Virus record (IMG/VR): IMGVR_UViG_3300043496_000117
Span: 1 to 51,229 of that record
Direction: 5' to 3' (one strand)
Length of the DNA stretch: 51,229 nt
DNA from: a virus
Of this stretch, positions 21,665 to 30,478 are shown piece by piece. The notes below the pieces were generated by a model. It searched no databases. It was not told the origin of the DNA and saw only the letters and a program-made list of their open reading frames with translations. Numbering within the stretch: position 1 is the stretch's first letter; each line of letters begins with the position of its first letter. The position numbers and the translations under genes were made by a program.

Positions 21665-23235
21665 GCCGCGGCACCTTCAAGCACGGCAACCCGCGCGGCG
21701 AGTTGCTCGTTCATCGCCTTCAATTCCTTGCAGGAGTTCACCAGCGCGTAGATCAATGGCCCGGTGTCCATCACATGCAGATCGCTGACCGGCTCGCCGT
21801 CGATGTAGCCACTCTCCCGCATGATGAGTTCTGGGAACACCGGCAGCACATCCTGTGCGACCATGCTGATGCATATTTTCCGGCTCCTCGCCAGAGCGAC
21901 GTGCGGACTGTTGACATAGGGTGCTGCGGTCGGCGGCCCGGCTCGTTGTTCCGGGGCCAACGTCATGTCCTGCCAACTCGTCGGCGGCCCCTTGGTGTCG
22001 TTGCCTTTGAAGGTACACAGAATCGGATTGAGCGCAGTGACGGCGTCAAGCCCACGGGTGAACTCGCCTACGACATCCTTGACGCGGGCATCCGACCAAG
22101 TCCACCACGGTCCGCCGGTCGGCTTCCTGCAATCGTCATTAGAAGCACTACAGCCACCCTGTGAGTTTAGATTAAAACCTTGGCCGTTGCCGCAAGTCCA
22201 CGTTAGCTCCCCGGTGGCGCGGACCAAGCTGAAGTACCAATTACCAAGCAGCGACAGAATGGTGTTGGCCCCGTTCGGGTACATCAACAAGTAGACGTCG
22301 TTGGTCGGGTAGTTGGCGTAGACCCCGGATTTGCCGAAGACCTGATCGGCTACGACGCTTGTGGTCGCGCTGAACGAAGCCGCGCCAACTGCCCCGGAGA
22401 AGCCTGCGCCAGTGGCGGTGATCTGGTAGTTGAACGTGGCCGGAGTGTTGAACGTGGCACCGCCACCCGCGCCGATCCAGAACCGCGGGATCGGCGTGCC
22501 GCTGTTGCCGGTGCGAAACCACATCGAGCCGCCGGTGTCGCAGCCGATGCCAGCCCAGTTGCCGCTACCGCCGCCGCTATCATAAAACTTTATGTTGGCG
22601 TCGGCCGGAGTGACCGCGCCCGCTGCGCTGGTGCCGTCCGCGGTGCCAAGCGTGTTCTGATTTGCGGGCACCGTAAGCGTGCCCGGATTTATGAGCAGAT
22701 GGCCGGTGAGCGTGCCGCCAGCCAGCGGCAGATACGCGCCGGTGACAACCTTGGCATCGACATACTGTTTGGTGGCGGCGTGCATCGCCGCAGTAGGATC
22801 GCCGTTGAGCGTGACCCTGCCGTCAACGCGGGAGATCGTGAACGCTGTGCCATACGTCGCATTGTCGTCCAGCCCGTAGTACACCCCGAAACCGCTGCCA
22901 GTGCCGCCGCCTGTCTCCAGAGTGCCGTTGGTCATGTGAATGCCCCAACGGAAGTGACCGTTCTGGTCGTAGCTCGCGACTTGGCTGACATCGCCCGCCG
23001 CCAGCTTCTTAAGCGAGAGTGTCGGACCCGCTTTCTGGATCGTCAGGTCGCCGGTCATCACGTCGCCGTCGACGTTCACAAAACGAGCGTCACTCTCGAT
23101 CTTGTTGTAAGCATCGACGCCGACATCGTCCAAGACCAGCGGCTTTACCGTCCAGCCTTGGCCGTTCCAGATGTAAGTGAATCCTACCGCATCGAATTCT
23201 TGGCCGACGACAGGACTGGCCGGGAAGTCGATCAT
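21661..23235 (-). CDS. tail fibre with C-terminal S74 chaperone (copy 2)
   Basis: 524 aa, ATG overlapping the previous stop (ATGA). Same start as its neighbours (FPASPVVGQEFDAVGFTYIWNG), with GDVMTGDLTI and DPTAAMHAATKQYVDAK shaft motifs, then a unique middle. The chaperone domain reads SDARVK, CTFKGND, SMVAQDVLPVFPELI and a coiled-coil end (NEQLAARVAVLEG). The chaperone has diverged (IMRESGYIDGEPVSDLHVMD) and carries an insert rich in Cys, Lys and Arg. The Ser/Lys pair for self-cleavage is kept. Confidence 0.85.
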   Translation of the reverse strand: MIDFPASPVVGQEFDAVGFTYIWNGQGWTVKPLVLDDVGVDAYNKIESDARFVNVDGDVMTGDLTIQKAGPTLSLKKLAAGDVSQVASYDQNGHFRWGIHMTNGTLETGGGTGSGFGVYYGLDDNATYGTAFTISRVDGRVTLNGDPTAAMHAATKQYVDAKVVTGAYLPLAGGTLTGHLLINPGTLTVPANQNTLGTADGTSAAGAVTPADANIKFYDSGGGSGNWAGIGCDTGGSMWFRTGNSGTPIPRFWIGAGGGATFNTPATFNYQITATGAGFSGAVGAASFSATTSVVADQVFGKSGVYANYPTNDVYLLMYPNGANTILSLLGNWYFSLVRATGELTWTCGNGQGFNLNSQGGCSASNDDCRKPTGGPWWTWSDARVKDVVGEFTRGLDAVTALNPILCTFKGNDTKGPPTSWQDMTLAPEQRAGPPTAAPYVNSPHVALARSRKICISMVAQDVLPVFPELIMRESGYIDGEPVSDLHVMDTGPLIYALVNSCKELKAMNEQLAARVAVLEGAAA

Positions 23236-24941
23236 CGACGAGCGCCCTCAAGGGCAGCGAGACGTGCCGCCATCTCCTCATTCTGCGCGGACAGTTCTTT
23301 GACGGCGTTGATCAGCGCGTAGGTCAGCGCGTTGGTGTCCATCATGCGCAGATCGGTGACATTGGTGCCGTCGATGCTGGCGGCGTGTTGCGTCACCATC
23401 TCCGGCATCGGGATCTCGGCGTCCTGTGCGACCAGACCGATGTACTCGGTTCCAGACAGCGCCACCTGATAATGTCGACTGTCAGGATTGGGCGTGCCGA
23501 TTGTATGCGGGGTGTCGCGCGGCTTTGCCGGTTGCACCGAAACCTCGTTAGCCTTGTAGACGTACTTCACCGGCGACAGCTGCTTGATCGCTTCCAGCCC
23601 GCGCGTGTAGTCGCCGGTCACGGTCTTGATGCGAGCGTCCGACTCCACGCCCCACGGTCCGCCACCGGGCTTGTAAGCCGCGCCAGACCAGTGCATGTCC
23701 CATGAACCAGCTACCAAAACCATGATGGACGATGCGCCGTACATCCAGCGCATCGTGCCGGTGTAGCCGTCTACCCCCCACGACGAGCCGCCGGTAAAGC
23801 GGATCGACGTCATCCCGTCCGAGTTGAACGTATTCCAAAGGCCGAAATCATCACGAACGCGAAGACCGTTCGGCAGTATCGGCATGTAATCCTGCGCACG
23901 GAGCCACATAGCAGGCGCGGCGAAACCGATGTTGCCGACCCGGAACCACATGTGGCCGCTGGGGTCGGAACCGATCCCGGCCCAGTTGTTGCCGCCACCG
24001 TACAAGAGAATGTTGGCGTCGGTGGTAGAGACGCCACCTCCAGCTGACGCACCGTCCGCGTTGCCGAACTGATTCCCGTTCTTGTACGTGGAGAACGTGC
24101 CACCGATCACTACATTGCCGGTGGCGCTTACGCTGCGGATGCCACCGAAATCGCCCGCGGCCGACAGCGAACCAATCGTCTTCTGATTGGTGCCGCCGAG
24201 CTTCCCGGTATCGTTGACAATCCAGAAGTAGCCGCTGCCACCAGATTTGAGAATGCTGTTGAACTGCCGACTGGTGCACTCAAACGTACCAGACCCGCTG
24301 GCGTCGAACGTCGTGCTGATCGTGTCGGTGGCGTTGCCCACCACGAATGGAATCTTGGTGTTAAGCCCGGCGGCAAAATTGCCCGACCTGTTCTGGGAGT
24401 TGAGATAGAACGCAGGCGAAAGTCCAGTAGCAGTGCCGACGCGAAACCACATGCTACCCGCAGTGTCCGCGCCGATGCCTGCCCAGTTGTCCGGCCCGGC
24501 ATCGTAGAGCCTGATGTTGGCGTCTGCCTGCGCCATCGGCAGAGCAGACGACGGCCCGGCCGCGTTGCCGAACATCGAACCCTTCGGCGTCACGATGAGC
24601 GGCCCGCTCATCGTGTCGCCAGTGAGATTCACATAGAGATTGTCGGCCGTAGCCTGATCTAGGCCGCCGCCGCCGGTGGCGTCACTGCTCGAATAACCGT
24701 TGACCTGCACCCACTGCGCAGTGTTGCCGTCGTCGTACCAGATCCAGAAAATTCCGATGTCCGCCTCAAACCAAAGATCGCCCTGCGACGGGCCGACCGG
24801 TGGATCGTCGGAGACGGTGTGCAGGCCGTGCGTGACACTCGGCTGCACCGCCCAGCCCTGTCCGTTCCAGACATAGGTGACGCCGCCCGCGGTGTAGGTG
24901 TCGTTGACGGCTGGCGCTGTCGGAAAATCGAACGCGACCAT
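23232..24941 (-). CDS. tail fibre with C-terminal S74 chaperone (copy 3)
   Basis: 569 aa, the longest of the set. N-terminus FDFPTAPAVNDTYTAGGVTYVWNG, then an added LWFEADIGIFWIWYDDG segment and GDTMSGPLIV. The middle contains two similar segments with NWAGIG, then D-x2-GxMWFRVG, suggesting an internal duplication; copy 2 carries a related one. The C-terminus is an S74 domain with SDARIK, VYKANE, IGLVAQDAEIPMPEMV and a terminal coiled coil (NEEMAARLAALEG). Confidence 0.85.
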   Translation of the reverse strand: MVAFDFPTAPAVNDTYTAGGVTYVWNGQGWAVQPSVTHGLHTVSDDPPVGPSQGDLWFEADIGIFWIWYDDGNTAQWVQVNGYSSSDATGGGGLDQATADNLYVNLTGDTMSGPLIVTPKGSMFGNAAGPSSALPMAQADANIRLYDAGPDNWAGIGADTAGSMWFRVGTATGLSPAFYLNSQNRSGNFAAGLNTKIPFVVGNATDTISTTFDASGSGTFECTSRQFNSILKSGGSGYFWIVNDTGKLGGTNQKTIGSLSAAGDFGGIRSVSATGNVVIGGTFSTYKNGNQFGNADGASAGGGVSTTDANILLYGGGNNWAGIGSDPSGHMWFRVGNIGFAAPAMWLRAQDYMPILPNGLRVRDDFGLWNTFNSDGMTSIRFTGGSSWGVDGYTGTMRWMYGASSIMVLVAGSWDMHWSGAAYKPGGGPWGVESDARIKTVTGDYTRGLEAIKQLSPVKYVYKANEVSVQPAKPRDTPHTIGTPNPDSRHYQVALSGTEYIGLVAQDAEIPMPEMVTQHAASIDGTNVTDLRMMDTNALTYALINAVKELSAQNEEMAARLAALEGARR

Positions 24942-24942
24942 G

Positions 24943-26298
24943 TCAGCTGCTCCCCGACTCTATCGGCATGCCGATGTACGTCTTCATCTTGTTGATCTCG
25001 GCGTGCAGTTCCTTGACGGCGTTGATCAGCGCGTAAGTCAGCGCACTGGCGTCGAGCGTGCGTAAATCAGTGACCGGCTGGCCGTTGATGTATCCCGGTC
25101 GCTTCTTCACCAGTTCTGGCATGACAGTTTCGGCTTCCTGCGCGATGAGGCCGATGAACTCCTTGCGATCTCTGGCAACGAGATGATTCATAGAGTTCGG
25201 ATACGGCACGCTCACCACAGGCGGAGTAGGCCCGCGATACGCCGGGTCTGTCGGCGGATCGAACGTGTCATTGCCCTTGAACATGTAGCGCATCGGACTG
25301 AGCGAGAGGATTTGCTGAAGCCCGTGGTCGTACGTGCCGGTGATGTTCTTGATGCGCTCGTCAGACCCAGCGACCCAAGTGCCACCGTTAGGTTTGTAGG
25401 TAGTGTCAGAGATCGCCGTAAGTGCGTGGTCAGACAGCAAAGTGAGTGTTGACGCTGTGCCAACACTGCCGGTCGTAAACGTCATATCCCCGCCAGCGTT
25501 GGTGCTGATGGCGGCGTGGTTCGTGCTGCTGTTGAAGTAGAGAAATATCTGAGACTGCAAATCGAGGATGATGGCACCAGCATTCGCCGGAGAATGGATG
25601 GTCAACGGGCCGGTCATCGTATCCCCGGCCTTGCTGACTTTCAGATCGGAGTACTGCTTGGTGACAACTCCCAGCGGCACCGTCGGGTCGTGCGACACTG
25701 TCACATCGCCGGTTGCGCGGCTGATCGATAGCGGCGCGTCGAGGGCAACGCCCATGTCGCTGTGCCGCACGATGGTGAAGTCTGACCCCACCCCAGCGTT
25801 GCCAACGACGACATCCCAGTGCGCGATGCCGCTCTGCATGCCGGTGAGCTTCGCCGAACTGTTCAGCGGCTTGTTCAGGATGAAGTTCGGCTCAAGTTTG
25901 GTAATCGTCAGGTTGCCGGACATCTGATCGCCGACAAGATTCACATAGAGCAGATCGGCGCTGGCCTGATCCATGCCCCCGCCGCCACCGCCACGGCTGC
26001 CGCTGCTGCCAGCCGCCTGCACCCACTGCGCGGAGTTGGCATCGACATAGTACATCCAGAGAGTGCCGCTATCTGATTCCCACCACAAAAGTCCGTTGGT
26101 CGGAAACAGCGGGGCCTGCTCAGAGACCAGCGCGGTGTGCGTGATCTGCTTCATGCCCGCAGGGTCGAGCGCCGTCGGCACGCCGACCCACATGCGGAAC
26201 GGGGTCGACATCTCCACAGACAGTTCGCCCGGCTCAAGCGAAGCTGGCGGCAGGTTGGGCTGTGCCGTTCGCTTGATCTTAACTTTTGGGTCGGCCAT
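24943..26298 (-). CDS. tail fibre with C-terminal S74 chaperone (copy 4)
   Basis: 451 aa. Unlike the others it starts MADPKVKIKRTAQPN, followed by LEPGELSVEM and a WWESDSGTLWMYYVD segment shared with the 176-aa protein at 26580. It may therefore be the fibre that attaches to the baseplate, with the others joined to it or alternative to it (inference). Shaft motifs GDQMSGNLTI and GDTMTGPLTI follow. The S74 domain has SDERIK (Glu in place of Ala), MFKGND and IGLIAQEAETVMPELV, with a helical end. Confidence 0.85.
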   Translation of the reverse strand: MADPKVKIKRTAQPNLPPASLEPGELSVEMSTPFRMWVGVPTALDPAGMKQITHTALVSEQAPLFPTNGLLWWESDSGTLWMYYVDANSAQWVQAAGSSGSRGGGGGGMDQASADLLYVNLVGDQMSGNLTITKLEPNFILNKPLNSSAKLTGMQSGIAHWDVVVGNAGVGSDFTIVRHSDMGVALDAPLSISRATGDVTVSHDPTVPLGVVTKQYSDLKVSKAGDTMTGPLTIHSPANAGAIILDLQSQIFLYFNSSTNHAAISTNAGGDMTFTTGSVGTASTLTLLSDHALTAISDTTYKPNGGTWVAGSDERIKNITGTYDHGLQQILSLSPMRYMFKGNDTFDPPTDPAYRGPTPPVVSVPYPNSMNHLVARDRKEFIGLIAQEAETVMPELVKKRPGYINGQPVTDLRTLDASALTYALINAVKELHAEINKMKTYIGMPIESGSS

Positions 26299-26311
26299 TT
26301 ATCCGGTCCTC

Positions 26312-26578
26312 TTAAGGCGTAAGCCCGGCGATCTGCGCATCGACATATTCCTTGGTGGCGGCGTGCTGCGGATCGACGGGTTCGCCGGGCAGCGTGAGGT
26401 ATCCCGTCATGACGTCGCCAGCTTTCAAGACGTAATCGTCGAGCACGCTGCCACCGACGCCGGGGGCAGCGCCGCCACCCATCATCCATGCGTAGCCATT
26501 CCAGATGTACACCGTCAGTCCGTCGCTGGAGGTGAAGACCGTGTCCGGTGCCGGGTTGGCAGGAAAATCGAAGGCCAT
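26312..26578 (-). CDS. short fibre-like protein
   Basis: 88 aa from the ATG at 26578. A longer upstream frame is rejected. It is a complete miniature of a fibre N-terminus: FDFPANPAPDTVFTSSDGLTVYIWNGYAW, then AGDVMTGYLTLPGEPVDPQHAATKEYVDAQ. It stops where the shaft of its neighbours continues, so it may be an adaptor or the remnant of a shortened fibre gene. Confidence 0.7.
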   Translation of the reverse strand: MAFDFPANPAPDTVFTSSDGLTVYIWNGYAWMMGGGAAPGVGGSVLDDYVLKAGDVMTGYLTLPGEPVDPQHAATKEYVDAQIAGLTP

Positions 26579-26579
26579 G

Positions 26580-27110
26580 TCAGTACACTCCACAATCGAC
26601 GACACCCACCTTGAACGGGCTGCCGGGAAGACCAGCGCCGACGATGGAGATGTTGTCCACCACGACCTTGCTGGTGATCTGCACCCACTGCGTGGAGTTG
26701 CCATCATTATATTTAACAAACAAGAATCCCGTATCCGATTCCCACCAAAGCCGGTTGTCGTCAGCGTCGACCGGCGGCTCGTCGGCGATCATCACGCCGG
26801 TGGCATGCAGCGCCACCCACGCCGAGAACGCCGCGCACAAATTCTGTAGCGAATCGCAATTCCACGTCCCGGTCGGATCCATGCACTCGGCGAAGCTCAG
26901 TAGCTCCGAGACGATGGCGTTGACCTGCCGCGGCTCGATCCGCGCATCGCAATCCGACGGCAGCGCCGACGCATCGCACGGCGCTATAACGAACGGCGGC
27001 AGCGGCGAGTAGGCATTCTGGACGTTCGGCGGGGCGAGCGGCACACCAGCGGCATCGCGGTAGATGACACCGCCTGCGGAAACCAGATCAGGAAAAATGG
27101 TGTTGGCCAT
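26580..27110 (-). CDS. baseplate/fibre connector protein
   Basis: 176 aa from the ATG at 27110 (TGATG overlap). Six Cys, including APCDASALPSDCD and AECMD. Its second half has DNRLWWESDTGFLFVKYNDGNSTQWVQI, closely matching a segment of fibre copies 3 and 4. Placed directly after the gp48-like gene, it fits a baseplate protein onto which fibres dock (inference). Confidence 0.65.
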   Translation of the reverse strand: MANTIFPDLVSAGGVIYRDAAGVPLAPPNVQNAYSPLPPFVIAPCDASALPSDCDARIEPRQVNAIVSELLSFAECMDPTGTWNCDSLQNLCAAFSAWVALHATGVMIADEPPVDADDNRLWWESDTGFLFVKYNDGNSTQWVQITSKVVVDNISIVGAGLPGSPFKVGVVDCGVY

Positions 27111-28051
27111 CAGCAGCACCTGACTATGTTGGTAGGACAGGCCGGTAGCATCATCGACCTCACGATACATTCAGCAGCGAGCACACCCGGCCAGACACGG
27201 TCGGGCAAACCAGCTGGCTTGTCGCAACCACGATCCCAGTACGCCGGGATCTGCGGCCGCGGCATCTGCGTTTCGCAGACGTCGCCACTGCCGCAACCTT
27301 CCAGCCAGTCTCGCTTGTTGCAGATCTCGAATTGCGGGTTGTCCGTGCACAACAGCGCGCACGGATTGTCGGAGGTGTAGACGTAGACCGGCTTCAACTC
27401 GGCACCGAGTGAATCGATCACCCAGTTCAGGCCGCACAGCGTCTTGACCACACCCATGTTGGCCCGATTGAGTGCGATAGCAACGCCGCGTTTCACCGCG
27501 CACTCCAGTTCGGGCGGATAATCCGGCGGGCAGAACATCGGACCGCAGTCGGTCCACACTTCCAGCGGCGTCAGTTCGTCGGTCAGTACCGAACGGCAGT
27601 GCTGGTTATAGCAATCTTCCCAGCGCAACCGTGACAGGTGATTGTCCAGCGTCGTCACCGCGGTCCACGGGTTGCTCTCGCGCAGCGATACCCACAAACC
27701 CCCGTGCACCACCATCCGCAGCTTCAGCACCGTGTAGATCGCATGCAGCACCAGCGACGGGCAGCGCGGATCCGTCAGCAGCGGGCACTCTTCCGGGTGC
27801 TCCGGGTTGCCTTCGAAGTAGCTGATCGCCTCCGCCTTCCAGTAGTCCCAGAGCGGTCCTGAAGGCAGCAAGTTCATAAACGCCACAAAAGTGCAGCAGA
27901 GATCGTTGCCGCACAATGGTGGCGGACAGCACCCGGTTTCGTCTAGCTCCGTGCATGGCTGACACCCATCCGAAGTCAAACAACCCGGATCACCCGGAAC
28001 AATCGGGTGAACTGGCGCGTCGATCAGGCAGTTGTCTGAGTAATCTAGCAT
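27110..28051 (-). CDS. Mu gp48-like baseplate protein, extremely Cys-rich
   Basis: 313 aa with 27 Cys (8.6 percent). Position after the J-like gene and the segment NLLPSGPLWDYW (residues 59-70) match the Mu gp48/YmfQ baseplate family, which is usually about 200 aa and has few Cys. Extra length comes from Cys-rich stretches: DGCQPCTELDETGCCPPP near the start, NPCALLCTDNPQFEIC, LEGCGSGDVC, and a final VRCC. These may bind metal or form disulfides in the assembled baseplate. It overlaps the J gene by 7 nt. Confidence 0.75.
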   Translation of the reverse strand: MLDYSDNCLIDAPVHPIVPGDPGCLTSDGCQPCTELDETGCCPPPLCGNDLCCTFVAFMNLLPSGPLWDYWKAEAISYFEGNPEHPEECPLLTDPRCPSLVLHAIYTVLKLRMVVHGGLWVSLRESNPWTAVTTLDNHLSRLRWEDCYNQHCRSVLTDELTPLEVWTDCGPMFCPPDYPPELECAVKRGVAIALNRANMGVVKTLCGLNWVIDSLGAELKPVYVYTSDNPCALLCTDNPQFEICNKRDWLEGCGSGDVCETQMPRPQIPAYWDRGCDKPAGLPDRVWPGVLAAECIVRSMMLPACPTNIVRCC

Positions 28052-29265
28052 TGCTGATAAACTGAATCCGGTCCGGTGAAGATGATGCTCTCAAGACACG
28101 GCAGCACATCGCACTCCGGCTCCAGCGCGCAGTCACTCATGTAGACCAGCGTGCGCGGATAAGGCGGCGATGCCGTCTCGTAGCCGATGACCTCAAAGCG
28201 AACCGATGCGTTGACGTTGCCGCCGACGACGTTGGCAACGATCAACTCCAGCTGCTTGGTCGTCAATGGCATTGACGGACAGATCGTCTTGAACAATTCG
28301 CGAATGTAGTTCTCGATCATCTGCTTCTGCGCCGTACTCGGACAGCCTGCGATGTCGACATAGACGTTGATCGGCAACGGTATCGGTCGGATGACGCCGC
28401 CGCACACGCCGATCTCGACCTGACCTTCGCCGTAGCCTTGATGCTGGCCGAACATCCACTCCGTGAGATCGTCGACAATATTCTGCGGCGGGATCCCGCA
28501 CGGGAAGCTGTCATCGAACAGCACGTAGAAGTACATGCCCTTGCCGCAGTTCTTGCAGCCGCAATCGCCGCAGTCCGGGTCGCAACGGCAGCACGAACCT
28601 TCGCGAACGCAAACCCGCGTGGCGCACGGGAACTCCAGAAACTTCTGCTTGATCCATGCCATCGTGGCGCGCGGCTGATACGCCAGCCGTTCAAGGTATC
28701 GCTTGCGGAATTCTTCGCAGGTCTCTTCGGCCGAACCGCCGCAGAACGCGCCGCCGCAGATTGTCACGTCGGCGTCGATGCCCGGTGCCGGTGTCGTCAG
28801 CGTGCCTTCGGTCACCGCGCCGTCGGAGTTCATCTCCGGCCCCGGTGCTAGCGCGCGGATACGCACGATGATCGAGCCGGAATCCGGCATCGTCAGCGGA
28901 ATAGTACCGACCGACACGAAGGTGCCAGCACTGGTCTGGATTTCAAACGTCGCCGGAATCGGCGACCCCGGCACGCCGGTTAGTTTGGCGTAGCCTTCAG
29001 CATGTGACGGCGGATGCGGGAACACGCCATTGCGCGCCGCCATCTTGTACAGGTTCTCGCAGCACGCCGTCTCCGGGTTGGTCTCGCGCCACATCTGATC
29101 GGCGATGGCGTAAAACTGTTCGGCCGCGGCGTAGTCGTTCGTGACGACGTACCACTCGTTCGATTCTGGATAGATCTTGCCCCCGCCCAAAACGGTGGAC
29201 GAGAACATGTTCTTCAGATGGTCGAACAGTTCCTGCGGATCTGGTCGTGGAATTGTGCATGACAT
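28045..29265 (-). CDS. baseplate J-like protein (Mu gp47-like) with Cys cluster
   Basis: 406 aa, 23 Cys. The baseplate_J layout is seen: an N-terminal helical part, the middle domain (GSIIVRIRALAPGPEMNSDG and EETCEEFRKRYLERLAYQP), and a C-terminal domain with VYVDIAGCPSTAQKQMIENYIRELF. Between them lies an unusual insertion, CVREGSCCRCDPDCGDCGC then KNCGKG, nine Cys within about 25 residues. J-like proteins form the wedge that opens when the tail contracts. The cluster could be a metal site or a disulfide-locked hairpin (inference). Confidence 0.85.
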   Translation of the reverse strand: MSCTIPRPDPQELFDHLKNMFSSTVLGGGKIYPESNEWYVVTNDYAAAEQFYAIADQMWRETNPETACCENLYKMAARNGVFPHPPSHAEGYAKLTGVPGSPIPATFEIQTSAGTFVSVGTIPLTMPDSGSIIVRIRALAPGPEMNSDGAVTEGTLTTPAPGIDADVTICGGAFCGGSAEETCEEFRKRYLERLAYQPRATMAWIKQKFLEFPCATRVCVREGSCCRCDPDCGDCGCKNCGKGMYFYVLFDDSFPCGIPPQNIVDDLTEWMFGQHQGYGEGQVEIGVCGGVIRPIPLPINVYVDIAGCPSTAQKQMIENYIRELFKTICPSMPLTTKQLELIVANVVGGNVNASVRFEVIGYETASPPYPRTLVYMSDCALEPECDVLPCLESIIFTGPDSVYQQC

Positions 29266-29271
29266 GGTGCG

Positions 29272-29871
29272 TCAGTGCCAGACCCAAGTCTCGGAGACGA
29301 AGCTGCCAGCAAGATCGATGCGACTTTGACCGGTGACCGTGTACACCGTGACTACGACAGCCACACTGTTCGACCCACGGTATGTCGCCTCAACGTCGAC
29401 AGATTCGGCAATGCCGAGAGCTATCAGTTTCCCCATGTCCGCACGAACAGCGTTGGCGATAGCCTTCACTGCATCGGCGGTGCGAATGTAGCTTTTCTCT
29501 GCCGCGTTCCACATCGTAGAGCCGATATAGAGACCGTCGTCGCGGTACGACTCCGACCAATGGCCATACGTTGCAGCTGGCGTCGGGCATCGCAGATTGG
29601 TGCGTGCCCGTGTATTCAGGATGTTGAGGATGTAGCCTTTCAGCCACTCATCATTCTTGATCGTACGGTAGCTACCAGCGTCGGGGTCCGGCGGAAAAAT
29701 CCGCGGATCGACGTATGGGTCAACCGTGATCTCCTCGTACTCCAGACCCGGAATGGCGCACTCGATGCCGCAGAGATTATAGCTGCCGCACGCCTCTACC
29801 CGAGTCGTCCAGAATATCCGGCGATGGCCGGTAGTCTGCTCAAGGCAAGGGTCGATTTTGTCAAAGTGCAT
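29272..29871 (-). CDS. Mu gp46-like baseplate protein
   Basis: 199 aa from the ATG at 29871, 11 nt inside the spike gene. The longer frame upstream is rejected. Conserved C-terminal layout of the GP46 family: WNAAEKSYIRTADAVKAIANAVRADMGKLIALGIA followed by strands VDVEATYRGSNSVAVVVTVYT. The N-terminal part has EACGSYNLCGIEC, again Cys-rich. It lies in the order spike, gp46, J expected for a Mu-like baseplate. Confidence 0.75.
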   Translation of the reverse strand: MHFDKIDPCLEQTTGHRRIFWTTRVEACGSYNLCGIECAIPGLEYEEITVDPYVDPRIFPPDPDAGSYRTIKNDEWLKGYILNILNTRARTNLRCPTPAATYGHWSESYRDDGLYIGSTMWNAAEKSYIRTADAVKAIANAVRADMGKLIALGIAESVDVEATYRGSNSVAVVVTVYTVTGQSRIDLAGSFVSETWVWH

Positions 29872-30478
29872 CGCCGAGATCCAGTTCGAACTGCGCGGGC
29901 TGACTGCCGCCCCCGCCGCCGCCACTGGATTTCTTTGCCTCCTGCTTATTGCCTTCAAAGCCGGGTGGCTTCTGACTGCCACGCACCACTTCAGGCGTCC
30001 TGATAAATTTGTTGACGACTAGCTCGCCATCGATGATCAGCTTCTTGACGCGGAAGACACCTTCCTCGCCTTTGATCTCGAATTCACCTTTTTCGCCGAC
30101 CGCGAACTTGTTCTTGGTGACGTGCGTCAGCTTGTCCGAGATATGCACCGACACTTCCGGGTCGGTCGGATGCTGAATGCCGCCCTCGTTCTCCGGCCAG
30201 CGCCGCTGCTTGTCATGCGGGATCTGGAGCACGGCCATCTTAAGCTGGGTGTCGCTCGACGATGCCAGCAGGAACACTTCAGCGTCGTGATCCTTCTTCA
30301 GCTTGAAGCTGCCGCTGCCCATGACGAGGACAGTTGCCTCCTCATCCGCGGTATCGGTGCCTTTGACTTTGATGATCGCGCCAGCGTCGTGATACTCCAG
30401 TTCGCCGTAGACATGGCGTTCCAGCCCATCCTGAACGTCGTTTGATCGAGCACCGAATGGGACAAATGGTATGCTCAT
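29861..30478 (-). CDS. baseplate spike protein (Mu gp45/gpV-like)
   Basis: 205 aa from the ATG at 30478, with GGAGAG upstream and an ATGA overlap with the hub gene. Typical gp45 sequence: LKMAVLQIPHDKQRRWPENEGGIQHPTDPEVSVHIS at about 83-118, followed by a beta-helix-like FAVGEKGEFEIKGEEGVFRVKKLIIDG. The C-terminus is a Gly/Ser-rich linker and an acidic end. Forms the trimeric membrane-piercing tip. The His-x-His seen at the tip of some spikes is not visible. Confidence 0.8.
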   Translation of the reverse strand: MSIPFVPFGARSNDVQDGLERHVYGELEYHDAGAIIKVKGTDTADEEATVLVMGSGSFKLKKDHDAEVFLLASSSDTQLKMAVLQIPHDKQRRWPENEGGIQHPTDPEVSVHISDKLTHVTKNKFAVGEKGEFEIKGEEGVFRVKKLIIDGELVVNKFIRTPEVVRGSQKPPGFEGNKQEAKKSSGGGGGGSQPAQFELDLGDAL

